Below the pieces are notes generated by a model, which saw nothing but the letters and a program-made list of their open reading frames with translations, ran no database searches and had not been told where the DNA came from. Shown one piece after another: positions 49,916 through 59,136 of a DNA stretch of 64,000 nt. A program made the translations under genes and the position numbers. Positions within the stretch are counted from its first letter, which is position 1, and each line of letters opens with the position of its first letter. This DNA comes from Mycoplana rhizolycopersici (GTDB lineage Bacteria; Pseudomonadota; Alphaproteobacteria; Rhizobiales; Rhizobiaceae). Location: positions 186,001-250,000 of the forward strand of contig NZ_JABXYK010000005.1 in NCBI RefSeq assembly GCF_013378445.1. Direction: 5' to 3'.

Positions 49916-50686
49916 ATGCCCATCGACCCCAGCATCTACCTCGCCGCGATCCCTGCCGTCATGCTGGTCGGACTGACTAAGGGTGGAATGGGCGAGGCGC
50001 TGGCGCTGATGGGCGTACCCATCCTTGCCATGGTGGTCCCGCCCGTGCAAGCGGCGGCCATCCTGCTGCCGATCCTCGTCGTCAGCGACATCGTATCGCT
50101 GTGGATCTGGCGCCATCACAACGACCGCAAAACGCTGCTCTATCTTCTGCCGGGAGGCCTCTTCGGCGTGGCGCTGGGCTGGGCCACCTCGGCCTATGTC
50201 CCGCGCGATGCGCTCCGCCTGATCATCGGCGCCATCACCGTTTTCTTTGCGCTTCGCTTCTTCTACAACCAGTGGCGCATCCGTCGCGGCCTCGTCATTC
50301 CGGCAAAGCCGCAGCGGGTCGGGCCCGCCGCCTTCTTCGGCACGCTCTCCGGCTATGGCAGCTTCGTCGCGCACGCCGGTGGGGCGCCCTACCAGGTATA
50401 TGCGCTGCCGTTGAAGCTGTCGCCGCGCGACTATACCGGCGCCGCCGTGCGCTACTTCGCCACGCTGAATGCGGTAAAGCTCGTGCCCTATTTCGCCCTC
50501 GGCCAACTCGATACGAGGAACCTGACGGTTTCGGCCACGCTCATGCCGCTCGCCATGGCGATGACAGCGCTCGGCGGCTTCATCGTCAAGCGCATGAAGC
50601 CCGACGTCTTCTATCCGTTCATGTACGGAATGGCGTTCGTGGCCGGGCTCAAGCTCGTCCACGACGGCATCGCCGCGTTTCTCTAG
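49916..50686 (+). CDS. TauE/SafE-family membrane permease
   Basis: 256 residues with about 7-8 helices. PAVMLVGLTKGGMGEALALMG near the N terminus and FFGTLSGYGSFVAHAGGAPYQVY in the middle are the two related family motifs. Members are implicated in export or uptake of sulfite and other sulfur-containing organic anions. With the sulfolipid genes far away, no substrate can be assigned. The start was set at the ATG at 49916, because the upstream part of the long frame overlaps thiE on the other strand. Confidence 0.87.
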   Translation: MPIDPSIYLAAIPAVMLVGLTKGGMGEALALMGVPILAMVVPPVQAAAILLPILVVSDIVSLWIWRHHNDRKTLLYLLPGGLFGVALGWATSAYVPRDALRLIIGAITVFFALRFFYNQWRIRRGLVIPAKPQRVGPAAFFGTLSGYGSFVAHAGGAPYQVYALPLKLSPRDYTGAAVRYFATLNAVKLVPYFALGQLDTRNLTVSATLMPLAMAMTALGGFIVKRMKPDVFYPFMYGMAFVAGLKLVHDGIAAFL

Positions 50687-50815
50687 CAGCACAAAATCCG
50701 TCGGATCGTCATGCGTTTTCCCGCCGCGCGCAAGCCGGAGGACATGGCTCGACAGAGGCCTGCGGCAGCGCACAAAACACTTGCCGATTTTGTTGCGATG
50801 CCATAGCTTTTTCGC

Positions 50816-51076
50816 ATGGTGACGCCGGATCCCTTTGCCGCAATTGCCGACCCGAACCGCCGGTTTCTGCTGGAGGAACTCCGACGCGCGCCGAAGACGG
50901 TCAACGAACTGTCCCAGGGACTTCCGATCAGCCGGCCGGCCGTATCGCAGCACCTCAAGGCCCTGCTGGAATGCAATCTGGTGAGCGTCACGGCCAAGGG
51001 TACGCACCGCATCTATGCCATCAATTCTGCGGGCTTCAACAGGCTGAACTTCTGGCTCGACCAGTTCTGGAACTGA
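50816..51076 (+). CDS. ArsR-family winged-helix regulator
   Basis: 86 residues. AIADPNRRFLLEELRRAPKTVNELS and LPISRPAVSQHLKALLECNLVSVTAKGTHRIY make a complete ArsR-type winged helix, with the recognition helix around SRPAVSQHLKAL. There is no cysteine metal site in the recognition helix; the only Cys is in LLECNL. It is probably a non-metal regulator. Its target may be a neighbour such as the TauE/SafE gene, but no operator is obvious. Confidence 0.85.
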   Translation: MVTPDPFAAIADPNRRFLLEELRRAPKTVNELSQGLPISRPAVSQHLKALLECNLVSVTAKGTHRIYAINSAGFNRLNFWLDQFWN

Positions 51077-51111
51077 TCCGGCGCAAATTTCCCGGCAGAC
51101 CGGCCGAAGCC

Positions 51112-51143
51112 AAAAAAAAGCCCCGGCCAATCGAATAGCCGGG
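51112..51143 (-). terminator. Terminator of the minus-strand DUF465 gene
   Basis: On the minus strand CCCGGC (51143-51138) and GCCGGG (51127-51122) form the stem, followed by a C-rich base and eight T (51119-51112). The long T-run makes it a convincing terminator. Confidence 0.8.
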
Positions 51144-51241
51144 ACATAAGTCTGTTATTTCAAATATTTCGACTCGCATCGCCACTTGAGTGGCGGGGAG
51201 CAAACTCCCAAAGTCAAATCCTCGTGGAAATACCTGTCCGA

Positions 51242-51415
51242 TCAATTCACGGACGATCGAATCCTCTCGATCTCATCCTTGATGCGCAGCTTCCGCCGCT
51301 TGATGTCCGCAATGGTCTCGTCCTCGTAAGACGGCCGGGTCATTGCTTCGTGAAGCTCTTCCTCGAGGGCGAAGTGCTTCTTTTCAAGCGTGGCAAGATG
51401 AGCCTCAATCGACAT
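51242..51415 (-). CDS. DUF465 (YdcH-like) small protein
   Basis: 57 residues, starting at the ATG at 51415. MSIEAHLATLEKKHFALEEE with the C-terminal IADIKRRKLRIKDEIERIR is the DUF465 helical hairpin. Function unknown. A second DUF465 gene is divergent 220 bp away. Confidence 0.85.
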   Translation of the reverse strand: MSIEAHLATLEKKHFALEEELHEAMTRPSYEDETIADIKRRKLRIKDEIERIRSSVN

Positions 51416-51634
51416 GCGACAGTTCCTTCCCTTTTGTTGACCCCCGAACGCTGCCGCGTGCGGCGGCCAAGGTTGCAACATTCAAAGTCTGCCACGCTAT
51501 TTTTCATTTGTCGAAGGCGAAATCGTGGCCAAGGATAACTTCCCGAGCGCTGGCCTTTTATGATAGGAGCAGCCTTGCTGAACACGAATGGACGGCATGG
51601 ACCGCCATCGGTAGGGGACGGGGAATTGAAGAGA

Positions 51635-51838
51635 ATGGCAGACCAGGAACAGGCGGAATTGCGATTGGCGATCGCCAGGCTTCGGCAGGAACACGAAGAC
51701 TATGATGCCGCCATCAATGCCATGATCCAGGTCGGCTGCGATGCCTTGCGGGTGCAGCGGATGAAAAAGAAGAAGCTCGTGATCAAGGACAAGATCTCCA
51801 AGATCGAGGACCAGATCATTCCCGATATCATCGCCTGA
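51635..51838 (+). CDS. Second DUF465-like small protein, upstream of purE
   Basis: 67 residues. [21 protein letters not shown] and [22 protein letters not shown] are a longer variant of the DUF465 helical hairpin. The ATG at 51635 is preceded by GAAGAG. It lies 14 bp before purE and is probably co-transcribed with purEK. Function unknown. Confidence 0.82.
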   Translation: MADQEQAELRLAIARLRQEHEDYDAAINAMIQVGCDALRVQRMKKKKLVIKDKISKIEDQIIPDIIA

Positions 51839-51852
51839 AACGGAAAGCGAAG

Positions 51853-52356
51853 TTGAAGACACCTCAGACGCCACCCGTCGCCATCGTCATGGGCAGTCAG
51901 TCCGACTGGGAGACGATGAAGAACGCTGCCGACACTCTCGACGCGCTTGAGGTCGACTATGAGGCACGCATCGTTTCGGCCCATCGTACGCCCGACCGGC
52001 TTTACGAATTCGCCAAGACAGCCCGCGCCGAAGGCTTCGAGATCATCATCGCCGGAGCCGGTGGCGCAGCACACCTGCCGGGCATGATCGCAGCACTGAC
52101 CTCGCTTCCGGTCTTCGGCGTGCCGGTCCAGTCGAAGGCGCTTTCAGGACAGGACAGCCTGCTTTCAATCGTCCAGATGCCCGCCGGCATTCCCGTCGGC
52201 ACGCTGGCGATCGGCAAGGCCGGCGCAGTGAACGCGGCACTGCTCGCCGCCGCCGTGCTTGCATTGTCCGATCCGGAACTGGCATTGCGGCTTGACGAAT
52301 GGCGCGAGAACCAGAGCGCATCGGTCGCCGACTATCCGGTGGATGGCCCGCTATGA
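51853..52356 (+). CDS. purE: PurE, N5-carboxyaminoimidazole ribonucleotide mutase
   Basis: 167 residues, starting at a TTG at 51853 (no ATG is available before the first strand). [34 protein letters not shown] and [20 protein letters not shown] are the class I PurE motifs. With PurK it makes carboxyaminoimidazole ribotide in purine synthesis. The stop overlaps the purK start (ATGA). Confidence 0.95.
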   Translation: MKTPQTPPVAIVMGSQSDWETMKNAADTLDALEVDYEARIVSAHRTPDRLYEFAKTARAEGFEIIIAGAGGAAHLPGMIAALTSLPVFGVPVQSKALSGQDSLLSIVQMPAGIPVGTLAIGKAGAVNAALLAAAVLALSDPELALRLDEWRENQSASVADYPVDGPL

Positions 52357-53408
52357 GCGTTTCCACGATCGGCATCGTCGGCGGCGGCCAGCTCGGCCGA
52401 ATGCTCGCAATGGCAGCCGCACGCCTCGGCATCCGCACCGTCATTCTCGAACCGCAGGCCGACTGCCCGGCCGCCCAGGTCGCCAACAGCCAGATCGTCG
52501 CGGCTTACGACGATCCCGCAGCTCTCGCCGCACTCGCTGAGCGCTGTGACGTCGTCACCTACGAATTCGAGAACGTGCCCGTCGCCGCAGCGGCACAGCT
52601 TGCGCAATCGGTTGCCGTGTTCCCGCCGCCCAAGGCGCTGGAGGTCTCTCAGGACCGCCTTGTCGAAAAGCGCTTCATCAACGAGTGCGGCATCGCCACA
52701 GCTCCTTTCGAAGCCATCGACAGCCAGGAAGATCTCGATGCCGCCCTCGAGGCGTTCGGCGGGATCGGCGTGCTGAAGACGCGACGCCTGGGCTATGACG
52801 GCAAGGGCCAGCGGGTGTTCCGCTCCCCCGCCGAAAGTCGCGCCGGCGCCTTCGAGGCACTGGGCTCGGTTCCGCAGATCCTGGAAGGACTGATCGCGTT
52901 CGAGCGCGAGATCTCCATCATCGCAGCCCGGGCGGCCGACGGCACGATCGTCTGCTACGACCCCGCCGAAAACGTCCACCGCAACGGCATTCTCCACACC
53001 TCGACCGTTCCGGCGGCGATCAACGAGGCGACGGCCGACCAGGCGCGGCGTGCGGCGCGCGCCATCCTCGACAAGCTGGGCTATGTCGGCGTCATCGGCG
53101 TCGAGTTCTTCGCCCTCGCCGATGGCCAGCTGCTTGCCAACGAGATGGCGCCGCGCGTTCACAATTCCGGTCACTGGACGGAAGCGGCCTGCGTGATATC
53201 GCAGTTCGAGCAGCACATCCGCGCCGTCGCAGGCCTGTCGCTGGGTGATCCGCGCCGCCATTCCGATTGCCGGATGCAGAACCTGATCGGCGACGATATC
53301 GCCGACGTGCCCGCATGGCTCAACACGCCCGACGTGCTCGTCCACCTCTATGGCAAGACCGAAGCACGGCCGGGCCGCAAGATGGGCCACGTGACGGAAT
53401 TGCTCTGA
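52353..53408 (+). CDS. purK: PurK, N5-carboxyaminoimidazole ribonucleotide synthase
   Basis: 351 residues, ATP-grasp family. [20 protein letters not shown] at the N terminus, [23 protein letters not shown] with the ATP-binding loop, and [14 protein letters not shown] with the metal ligands. Carboxylates aminoimidazole ribotide using ATP and bicarbonate. The start overlaps the purE stop. A terminator follows about 100 bp after the stop. Confidence 0.96.
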   Translation: MSVSTIGIVGGGQLGRMLAMAAARLGIRTVILEPQADCPAAQVANSQIVAAYDDPAALAALAERCDVVTYEFENVPVAAAAQLAQSVAVFPPPKALEVSQDRLVEKRFINECGIATAPFEAIDSQEDLDAALEAFGGIGVLKTRRLGYDGKGQRVFRSPAESRAGAFEALGSVPQILEGLIAFEREISIIAARAADGTIVCYDPAENVHRNGILHTSTVPAAINEATADQARRAARAILDKLGYVGVIGVEFFALADGQLLANEMAPRVHNSGHWTEAACVISQFEQHIRAVAGLSLGDPRRHSDCRMQNLIGDDIADVPAWLNTPDVLVHLYGKTEARPGRKMGHVTELL

Positions 53409-53511
53409 CCGGCGCGTGCGCAAAAGGTGGAAATCACGCTTCGCGCACCGCAAAACACCGCCGAACGGTTGACAGCAACCGGATGAACGGATACACGAAC
53501 GCCAACCTGAA

Positions 53512-53537
53512 AGCGCGCCCGAAACGGCGCGTTTTTA
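53512..53537 (+). terminator. Terminator after purK
   Basis: CGCGCC (53514-53519), loop CGAAAC, GGCGCG (53526-53531), then a TTTTT run. The stem extends by A-T and G-T pairs. Confidence 0.75.
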
Positions 53538-53592
53538 ATTGACAAGATTTTAGGGCGGATTCATTTCCTCCCCAGCATCGCGGATCAGAAAC

Positions 53593-53718
53593 ATGAAGAT
53601 CAAGAATTCGCTCAAGTCTCTCAAGACCCGCCACCGCGAAAACCGTCTGGTTCGCCGCAAGGGCCGCGTCTACATCATCAACAAGCAGAACCCGCGCTTC
53701 AAGGCCCGCCAGGGCTGA
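53593..53718 (+). CDS. rpmJ: Ribosomal protein L36
   Basis: 41 residues, missed by length-limited gene calling. [20 protein letters not shown], then [20 protein letters not shown] ending in Gly, is the zinc-free (Cys-lacking) bL36 paralogue type. Very basic. A TTGACA at 53539-53544 is a possible -35 for its own promoter. Isolated from other ribosomal genes, as is usual for rpmJ in rhizobia. Confidence 0.93.
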   Translation: MKIKNSLKSLKTRHRENRLVRRKGRVYIINKQNPRFKARQG

Positions 53719-53785
53719 GCGCATCACTTTCGCACGGCGAAAGTTATCGGTTTGCATTCGAGCGCATGCGGAGTAGCATATCCGC

Positions 53786-54397
53786 ATGCGCTCGAATTTT
53801 GTTTATGCCGCCCTCATTGCCATGGCCGCCCTGCCCGGCCCCGCCTTTGCGCAAGGCGCCAATTCAGCGGCCGTAACGGAGAATGCAGCCGGCAACCAGT
53901 CCCAGGATGCCAGCCCATCGCAGCGCCTGAACACGCTTTTCAGTCAACTGAAGCACGAAGGCAATGCCGAGAAGGCAAAGGCGATCTCGGAGACGATTCG
54001 CCTGCAATGGCGCGATTCGGGCAGCCCCACCGTCAATCTCCTCATGTTGCAGGCCGACAAGGCCGTGGCCGACAACAAGGACATGGTCGCCTTCGACTAT
54101 CTCGACGAGGTCATCCAGCTCGATCCGCATTATGTCGAGGGGTGGAACCAGCGAGCGACGCTGAACTTCAAGCTCGGCAATTTCAAGAAGTCGATGTCGG
54201 ATATCAATCGCGTGCTGGCGCTTGAGCCGCGGCACTTCGGCGCCATCGCCGGCATGGCGACGATTCTCACCAACTACGGGCGTGACGAACTCGCCATGGA
54301 AGCGTGGCAGCGCTTCCTCGACATCTATCCGGCAGAGCGGCGTGCCCAGAAGGCGCTCGGCGACATCGCCGACAAGCTGGCCGGCAGCCGCACCTGA
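53786..54397 (+). CDS. Exported TPR protein
   Basis: 203 residues. Signal peptide to about residue 22 (VYAALIAMAALPGPAFAQG), then a polar linker and three to four TPR-type helical repeats, for example LMLQADKAVADNKDMVAFDYLDEVIQLDPHYVEGW and ATLNFKLGNFKKSMSDINRVLALEPRHFGA. Periplasmic scaffolding role likely, partner unknown. Divergent or unrelated neighbours do not help. Confidence 0.85.
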   Translation: MRSNFVYAALIAMAALPGPAFAQGANSAAVTENAAGNQSQDASPSQRLNTLFSQLKHEGNAEKAKAISETIRLQWRDSGSPTVNLLMLQADKAVADNKDMVAFDYLDEVIQLDPHYVEGWNQRATLNFKLGNFKKSMSDINRVLALEPRHFGAIAGMATILTNYGRDELAMEAWQRFLDIYPAERRAQKALGDIADKLAGSRT

Positions 54398-54541
54398 TCC
54401 TTCTGCACGGCCGCATCTCGGCGCCATCGCCGTTCATCGCAGGCATTTCGCAGCGGGGCCCCGACGACCCCTCCCAAAACGCAACAAGGCGAACCGAAGC
54501 CCGCCTTGCCGAAATGTTGCAACCGTCGCTTATGCGCCGGC

Positions 54542-55981
54542 TCAGATGCCGCTGGCGCCATCAGAACCGATATAGGCGATGCGCAGCATGTTGGTCGCAC
54601 CGGGCGTCCCAAGCGGCACGCCGGCCGAAATAATGACCCGGTCGCCCGGCTTGCCGAAGCCTTCGCTGACGGTGATGCGGCAGGCGCGGTTGACCATGTC
54701 GTCGAGATCTTCCGCATCACCGGTGACGACGCAGTGCAGGCCCCAGACGACCGACAGGCGGCGAGCCGTTTCGATGATCGGCGACAGCGCCAGGACGGGC
54801 ACGGACGGCCGCTCGCGCGCAGCGCGCAGGCCTGTGGTGCCGGAGGAGGTGTAGCAGACGATCGCCGACAGGTTCAGCGTTTCGGCGATCTGCCGCGCCG
54901 CCAGCGAGATCGCATCGGCGCCGGTCGCTTCCGGCGGCGTGCGCTGCGCATTGATGATGCCCGGATAGTTTGGGTCGCGCTCGACCTGGCTTGCGACCTT
55001 CCCCATGGTGGCAACGGCCTCGACCGGATAGTCGCCGGACGCCGATTCGGCCGAGAGCATGATCGCATCGGCGCCTTCGAAGACGGCGGTCGCGACGTCG
55101 GACACTTCGGCGCGCGTCGGAACCGGTGCGGTGATCATCGATTCCAGCATCTGCGTCGCAACGACCACCGGCTTGCCGGCGCGACGGCAGGCACGGATTA
55201 ACTGCTTCTGCAGGCCGGGCACCGTCTCGAGCGGCATCTCGACGCCCAGATCGCCGCGGGCGACCATCAGCGCGTCGGAAAGCTCGATGATCTCGTCGAT
55301 GCGCTCGATCGCCTGCGGCTTCTCGATCTTCGACATCAGGCCGACGCGGCCGCGGGCGACCTTGCGGACTTCGGCCAGATCCTCGGGACGCTGGATGAAG
55401 GATAGCGCGACCCAGTCGACGCTGCCGGTAGCCAGCACGGCGTCGAGGTCGGCACGGTCCTTCCCGGTCAGCGCGCCGACGCCCAGAAGCGTATCGGGCA
55501 AGCTGACGCCCTTGCGGTCGGAAATCTTCGTACCGGCGACGACCTTGCAGACGATCTTCTTGCCGTCGGACTTTTCAGCGAGCAGATGCAGCTTGCCGTC
55601 GTCGATCAGCAGGCGGTGACCCGGCTTGACGGCTTCGAGGATTTCGGGATGCGGCAGGAACACGCGCGTGGCGTCGCCCGGCTCGTCATTGCTGTCGAGG
55701 GTGAAAGTCTGGCCCGGGGAAAGGTCGGCCTTGCCGTCCTTGAATTTTCCGACGCGGAGCTTCGGTCCCTGCAGGTCGGCAAGAATGCCGATCGGCCGGC
55801 CACAGCGCGCCTCTACCGAACGGATCCTGCTAATCAGCGTGCGCATCACGTCATGGCTGGCATGGCTCATGTTGATACGGAAGAGGTCGGCCCCCGCTTC
55901 GTGCAACTTCTGGATCATCTCTTCCTCGGCGGAAGCCGGGCCGAGGGTTGCAAGGATCTTTACTCTTCTGTTCCGCTTCAT
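54542..55981 (-). CDS. pyk: Pyruvate kinase
   Basis: 479 residues. RVKILATLGPASAEEEMIQ at the N terminus, FRINMSHASHDV, the catalytic-loop sequence MSKIEKPQAIERIDEIIE with the active-site Lys, VARGDLGVEMP, and VATQMLESMITAPVPTRAEVSD. Converts phosphoenolpyruvate to pyruvate with ATP formation. The ATG at 55981 overlaps the stop of the DUF1036 gene by 1-4 bases, so the two genes form one transcript. Confidence 0.96.
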   Translation of the reverse strand: MKRNRRVKILATLGPASAEEEMIQKLHEAGADLFRINMSHASHDVMRTLISRIRSVEARCGRPIGILADLQGPKLRVGKFKDGKADLSPGQTFTLDSNDEPGDATRVFLPHPEILEAVKPGHRLLIDDGKLHLLAEKSDGKKIVCKVVAGTKISDRKGVSLPDTLLGVGALTGKDRADLDAVLATGSVDWVALSFIQRPEDLAEVRKVARGRVGLMSKIEKPQAIERIDEIIELSDALMVARGDLGVEMPLETVPGLQKQLIRACRRAGKPVVVATQMLESMITAPVPTRAEVSDVATAVFEGADAIMLSAESASGDYPVEAVATMGKVASQVERDPNYPGIINAQRTPPEATGADAISLAARQIAETLNLSAIVCYTSSGTTGLRAARERPSVPVLALSPIIETARRLSVVWGLHCVVTGDAEDLDDMVNRACRITVSEGFGKPGDRVIISAGVPLGTPGATNMLRIAYIGSDGASGI

Positions 55982-56466
55982 CAGTTCTGGCTTTCCTGCG
56001 TACCGGGAGTGTCGGACAGCTGGACCATCCAGCTGCCCTGACGGCCGGTGTCATATTCCTTGAAACCCATGCGCTGGAACCCGCGGGCGAAGCAGTCCTG
56101 CACACCTTCGATCTTGAACTCGTTTTCGGCCACGCACATGTTGACGTCGCCGGTCCACCGACCGCCGCGTGCGGCGTCTTCCGCGTACAGGTAGTAGTAG
56201 CGCGACTGCAGCTCGCCTTCGATCAGCGTGGCGCAGGTGGTTGCCGGGATCTGCCACCAGCCTTCCGTCATCCACCCCTCGGTGGCGCGGTAGCCGATGG
56301 CAACGCCGACCAGGTTCTGTGTGCCGTTGCAGACACGGAAGTCGGCGCGCGCAGAGCCTGGGGACGTCAGGGTGAAAAAGGCCGCGGCAGCGCACAATCC
56401 AAGGAAGGAAAGGCCGGACGCCGGACGGAACGGGCGGGAGCGTGAAGGAATTGACACGGTTTCCAA
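55981..56466 (-). CDS. Exported DUF1036 protein
   Basis: 161 residues from a TTG at 56466 that follows GGAG by 6 bases; a GTG at 56457 or a TTG at 56523 are alternatives. A signal peptide (hydrophobic LSFLGLCAAAAFFTL, cleavage near ARADF) precedes the DUF1036 domain: FRVCNGTQNLVGVAIGYRA, EGWWQIPATTCATLI and YYYLYAEDA. The family is found in alphaproteobacteria and cyanobacteria, with no known function. It overlaps pyk. Confidence 0.82.
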   Translation of the reverse strand: METVSIPSRSRPFRPASGLSFLGLCAAAAFFTLTSPGSARADFRVCNGTQNLVGVAIGYRATEGWMTEGWWQIPATTCATLIEGELQSRYYYLYAEDAARGGRWTGDVNMCVAENEFKIEGVQDCFARGFQRMGFKEYDTGRQGSWMVQLSDTPGTQESQN

Positions 56467-56649
56467 TGGAACTCCGTTGATTTGGTCACGCGCTTTCTTG
56501 CGACGGCGGGCGTCGAATGTCAACGCAACTCTAATCGATTACAGGACGAACTGCGGCGCGGATACACCGAGAAAGCGAAGACATGATGGCGGCTTGCGGT
56601 CGGCGTCGTGCCGTGCGATCTAGCGGCAGATCGAGCAGCAAGAGTTGGC

Positions 56650-57450
56650 ATGGAAACGGACGTCACCGACGACAGCCCCTTCGAGATCATCGACGGCGAT
56701 GCGAGCATCGGGCTCGTGCTGCTGGCCGATCACGCCACCAACCGCGTCCCCGCCCGATACCATCGCCTCGGCCTGCCCGAGAGCGCCTTCGAACGACATA
56801 TCGCCTACGACATCGGCATCGAGGGATTGACGCGGGCGCTGGCGGCACGTCTCGGCGTACCCGCCGTCATGAGCCGCTTCTCCCGCCTGCTGATCGACCC
56901 CAACCGGGGCGAGGACGACCCGACGCTGGTCATGCGCATTTCCGACGGAGCGATCGTGCCCGGCAATCACCCGATCACCCCCGAGGAATGGCAGCATCGG
57001 CTGCTCACCTATCATCGGCCCTATCACCACGCGGTCTCCGAAACGATCGGCAGGATCGCCGAGACAGGCGGCCGCGCACCGCTGGTCATTTCGCTTCATT
57101 CCTTCACGCCATACTGGAAGGGCGTGCCGCGGCCCTGGCACATCACCGTGCTCTGGGACAGCGACCACCGCGCCGTCCATCCGCTGCTTTCGGCCCTGGG
57201 CGCCCTGCCCGGCGTCACTACCGCCAGCAACGAGCCCTATGACGGGGCGCTGCGCGGCGACACGATGTTCCGCCACTGCATGACGGCGGGTATCCCGCAC
57301 GCACTCATCGAGGTGCGGCAGGACGAGATCGGCAACGCCAGCGGCATCGAGCACTGGACGAACAGGCTTGCCCCGATCCTTGAAGACTTGAACGCCATCG
57401 ATAGCCTTCACACCTATCAGACATTCGCCTCGCGCACCGGGCCTTACTGA
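56650..57450 (+). CDS. N-formylglutamate amidohydrolase-family protein
   Basis: 266 residues. ADHATNRVPARYHRLGLPES, DIGIEGLTRALAARLG, SRLLIDPNRGEDDPT and LVISLHSFTP are typical of the HutG/N-formylglutamate deformylase family (peptidase M14-like fold), with His and Glu zinc ligands in those segments. No hut genes are nearby, so the substrate may be another N-formyl or N-acyl amino acid. The ATG at 56650 is chosen over 56608 because the earlier codons look non-coding. Divergent from DUF1036. Confidence 0.85.
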   Translation: METDVTDDSPFEIIDGDASIGLVLLADHATNRVPARYHRLGLPESAFERHIAYDIGIEGLTRALAARLGVPAVMSRFSRLLIDPNRGEDDPTLVMRISDGAIVPGNHPITPEEWQHRLLTYHRPYHHAVSETIGRIAETGGRAPLVISLHSFTPYWKGVPRPWHITVLWDSDHRAVHPLLSALGALPGVTTASNEPYDGALRGDTMFRHCMTAGIPHALIEVRQDEIGNASGIEHWTNRLAPILEDLNAIDSLHTYQTFASRTGPY

Positions 57451-57521
57451 GCGACGGCACGGACAATCGGGCAGTCGGGATACCCCCCGGCCTCGCCCCC
57501 GCCCTCGACGGAGAAACGAAG

Positions 57522-57827
57522 ATGGACCACCTGACCGACGAACAGCGCACCGCGTTTGAGGCCGCAGCCTTCCGGCGGCTGGTCTCGCACCTGCGCGAAC
57601 GCAGCGACGTGCAGAACATCGACCTGATGAACCTTGCCGGCTTTTGCCGAAACTGCCTGTCGAACTGGTATCGGGAAGCTGCCAACGAAGCGGGCGTCGC
57701 TCTCGACAAGGAGCAGTCGCGCGAGATCGTCTACGGCATGCCATATGAGACATGGCGCGATCTGCACCAGAAGGAGGCGTCGGCCGAGCAGAAGGCCGCC
57801 TTCGAGACCAACCGCCCGCACGAGTGA
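57522..57827 (+). CDS. DUF1244 family protein
   Basis: 101 residues. FRRLVSHLRERSDVQNIDLM, LAGFCRNCLSNWYREAANEAG and VYGMPYETWRDLHQKEAS match DUF1244, a small helical family of proteobacteria with a conserved Cys pair (CRNC). GGAGAAACG precedes the ATG. Function unknown. Confidence 0.88.
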   Translation: MDHLTDEQRTAFEAAAFRRLVSHLRERSDVQNIDLMNLAGFCRNCLSNWYREAANEAGVALDKEQSREIVYGMPYETWRDLHQKEASAEQKAAFETNRPHE

Positions 57828-58023
57828 CGCGCCCCGATACGGCGTCTCGGCCGCCCTGCGGGATCGTCGCGAATGGTCAACCGGCCATTCGCCGGCAGCG
57901 GGCGCAATGGGCACAGGAAGGCGAAAAACACAGCCTCACGCCGGATAGGTCTTGATCTCGTCCAAACTTCACGGCAGACCACGGCATCACATTTCCTACA
58001 TTTCCCCAAACGAGGAGAAGACC

Positions 58024-58290
58024 ATGTCCGATGCTCACGGCGTCGCCCGCGACCAGCTTCGTGCTTTCATTGAGCGGATCGAGCGCCTGGAAGAAGAAAA
58101 GAAGACCATCGCCGACGACATCAAGGACGTCTATGGCGAGGCCAAGGGCGTCGGCTTCGACACCAAGATCCTGCGCAAGGTCATCCAGATCCGAAAGCAG
58201 GACAAGGACGAACGCATGGAGCAGGAAGCGATCCTCGACACCTATCTCCAGGCGCTCGGCATGATCGAACTGCCGCCGGATGCCGAATAA
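58024..58290 (+). CDS. gapR: GapR/DUF2312 nucleoid-associated protein
   Basis: 88 residues. [40 protein letters not shown] and [20 protein letters not shown] are the GapR core. In Caulobacter GapR binds overtwisted AT-rich DNA ahead of replication and transcription forks and affects the cell cycle. AGGAGAAG precedes the ATG. It completes a set of alphaproteobacterial cell-cycle genes in the window with rcdA. Confidence 0.92.
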   Translation: MSDAHGVARDQLRAFIERIERLEEEKKTIADDIKDVYGEAKGVGFDTKILRKVIQIRKQDKDERMEQEAILDTYLQALGMIELPPDAE

Positions 58291-58365
58291 GCACCGCCCA
58301 CCTGAAAGGCTCCCGTTTCTCCTTGCCACCAGTGCGGTAGCTTGGAGATCGGCATCCTGAAGCAT

Positions 58366-58460
58366 GTCGAAAAAATGCGCTGCTGTTTTCCGACAACAAC
58401 ATGCGCAAAACAAAGATCTAAGCGCATCCGAACGGCCTGAAATAGCAGTTCGGACGCGCC
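58366..58460 (+). repeat. Copy B of a dispersed rhizobial intergenic repeat
   Basis: Left part matches 16380-16440 (see ACATGCGCAAAACAAAG at 58399-58415). The right part is an inverted repeat, GCGCATCCGAAC (58422-58433) against GTTCGGACGCGC (58448-58459) with one mismatch. This fills most of the gapR-NUDIX spacer. Confidence 0.65.
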
Positions 58461-58497
58461 TTTCGGCCAGGCCGGCCGGCATCCCGCGCACCCGGCC

Positions 58498-58911
58498 TCA
58501 GGATCCCCCGGACAACGCCCGATAGAATGGCAGAATATGGTCTGCGGTCAGCGAGGCCATTGCCACCGGCCCGGGGTCGAACGGCGAGATCCATCTCACC
58601 TCCTCGATTTCACCCGATGGCCGGAAGTCCGTGCGCTGCGTCCTGACAAGGAAGACATGTGCAAGAACGAGGCGGCCGGGCTCGTTCAACGCTTCGGCGG
58701 TGAACTCCCCGAGCGCCTCGCAGCTTCCATGTTCGGGATCAAAGCCGATCTCTTCCTGCAATTCGCGCATCAAGGCAGCCTGTGGCGTTTCGCCAGGTTC
58801 GATCTTCCCGCCCGGCTGCATGAAAGCCTGAACGCCCCGCTTGCGTACCAGAAGCGTCCGCCCGTCCGGCCGAACCAGAAGCGCGGCGGCTATGCGAATA
58901 GTTCCGAACAT
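58498..58911 (-). CDS. NUDIX hydrolase
   Basis: 137 residues. The Nudix box is GKIEPGETPQAALMRELQEEIGF (starting near residue 33), with GX5EX7REUXEEXGU intact. RIAAALLVRPDGRTLLVRKRG precedes it. The substrate is unknown, probably a nucleoside diphosphate derivative. The ATG at 58911 gives the normal lead into the first strand; a longer frame runs to 58965. Downstream lies the gapR spacer repeat. Confidence 0.88.
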   Translation of the reverse strand: MFGTIRIAAALLVRPDGRTLLVRKRGVQAFMQPGGKIEPGETPQAALMRELQEEIGFDPEHGSCEALGEFTAEALNEPGRLVLAHVFLVRTQRTDFRPSGEIEEVRWISPFDPGPVAMASLTADHILPFYRALSGGS

Positions 58912-59081
58912 TTCCAAACCAATCTCATGACAAAGCATCAACCAAAGGCGCAACGATAGAGGCAAGCGCCCCGTGGGCCAAATCGTATCGACCGTCTCTC
59001 AGCGAGGAGCGGATATGCGCCCACGCCTCGTGCTGGCTCCACACGAACGATAAGGACCCGCGACAGATGGATCATGCAGAA

Positions 59082-59119
59082 CGACAAAGCCCGCGGAACG
59101 CGTCCCGCGGGCTTTGTCG
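59082..59119. terminator. 15-bp perfect hairpin after the DUF882 gene
   Basis: CGACAAAGCCCGCGG (59082-59096) pairs perfectly with CCGCGGGCTTTGTCG (59105-59119) around an 8-base loop, 18 bp after the DUF882 stop. The U-run is inside the stem, so termination is likely but the exact mechanism is not clear. Confidence 0.7.
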
Positions 59120-59136
59120 GATCGGTGTGTCGAATG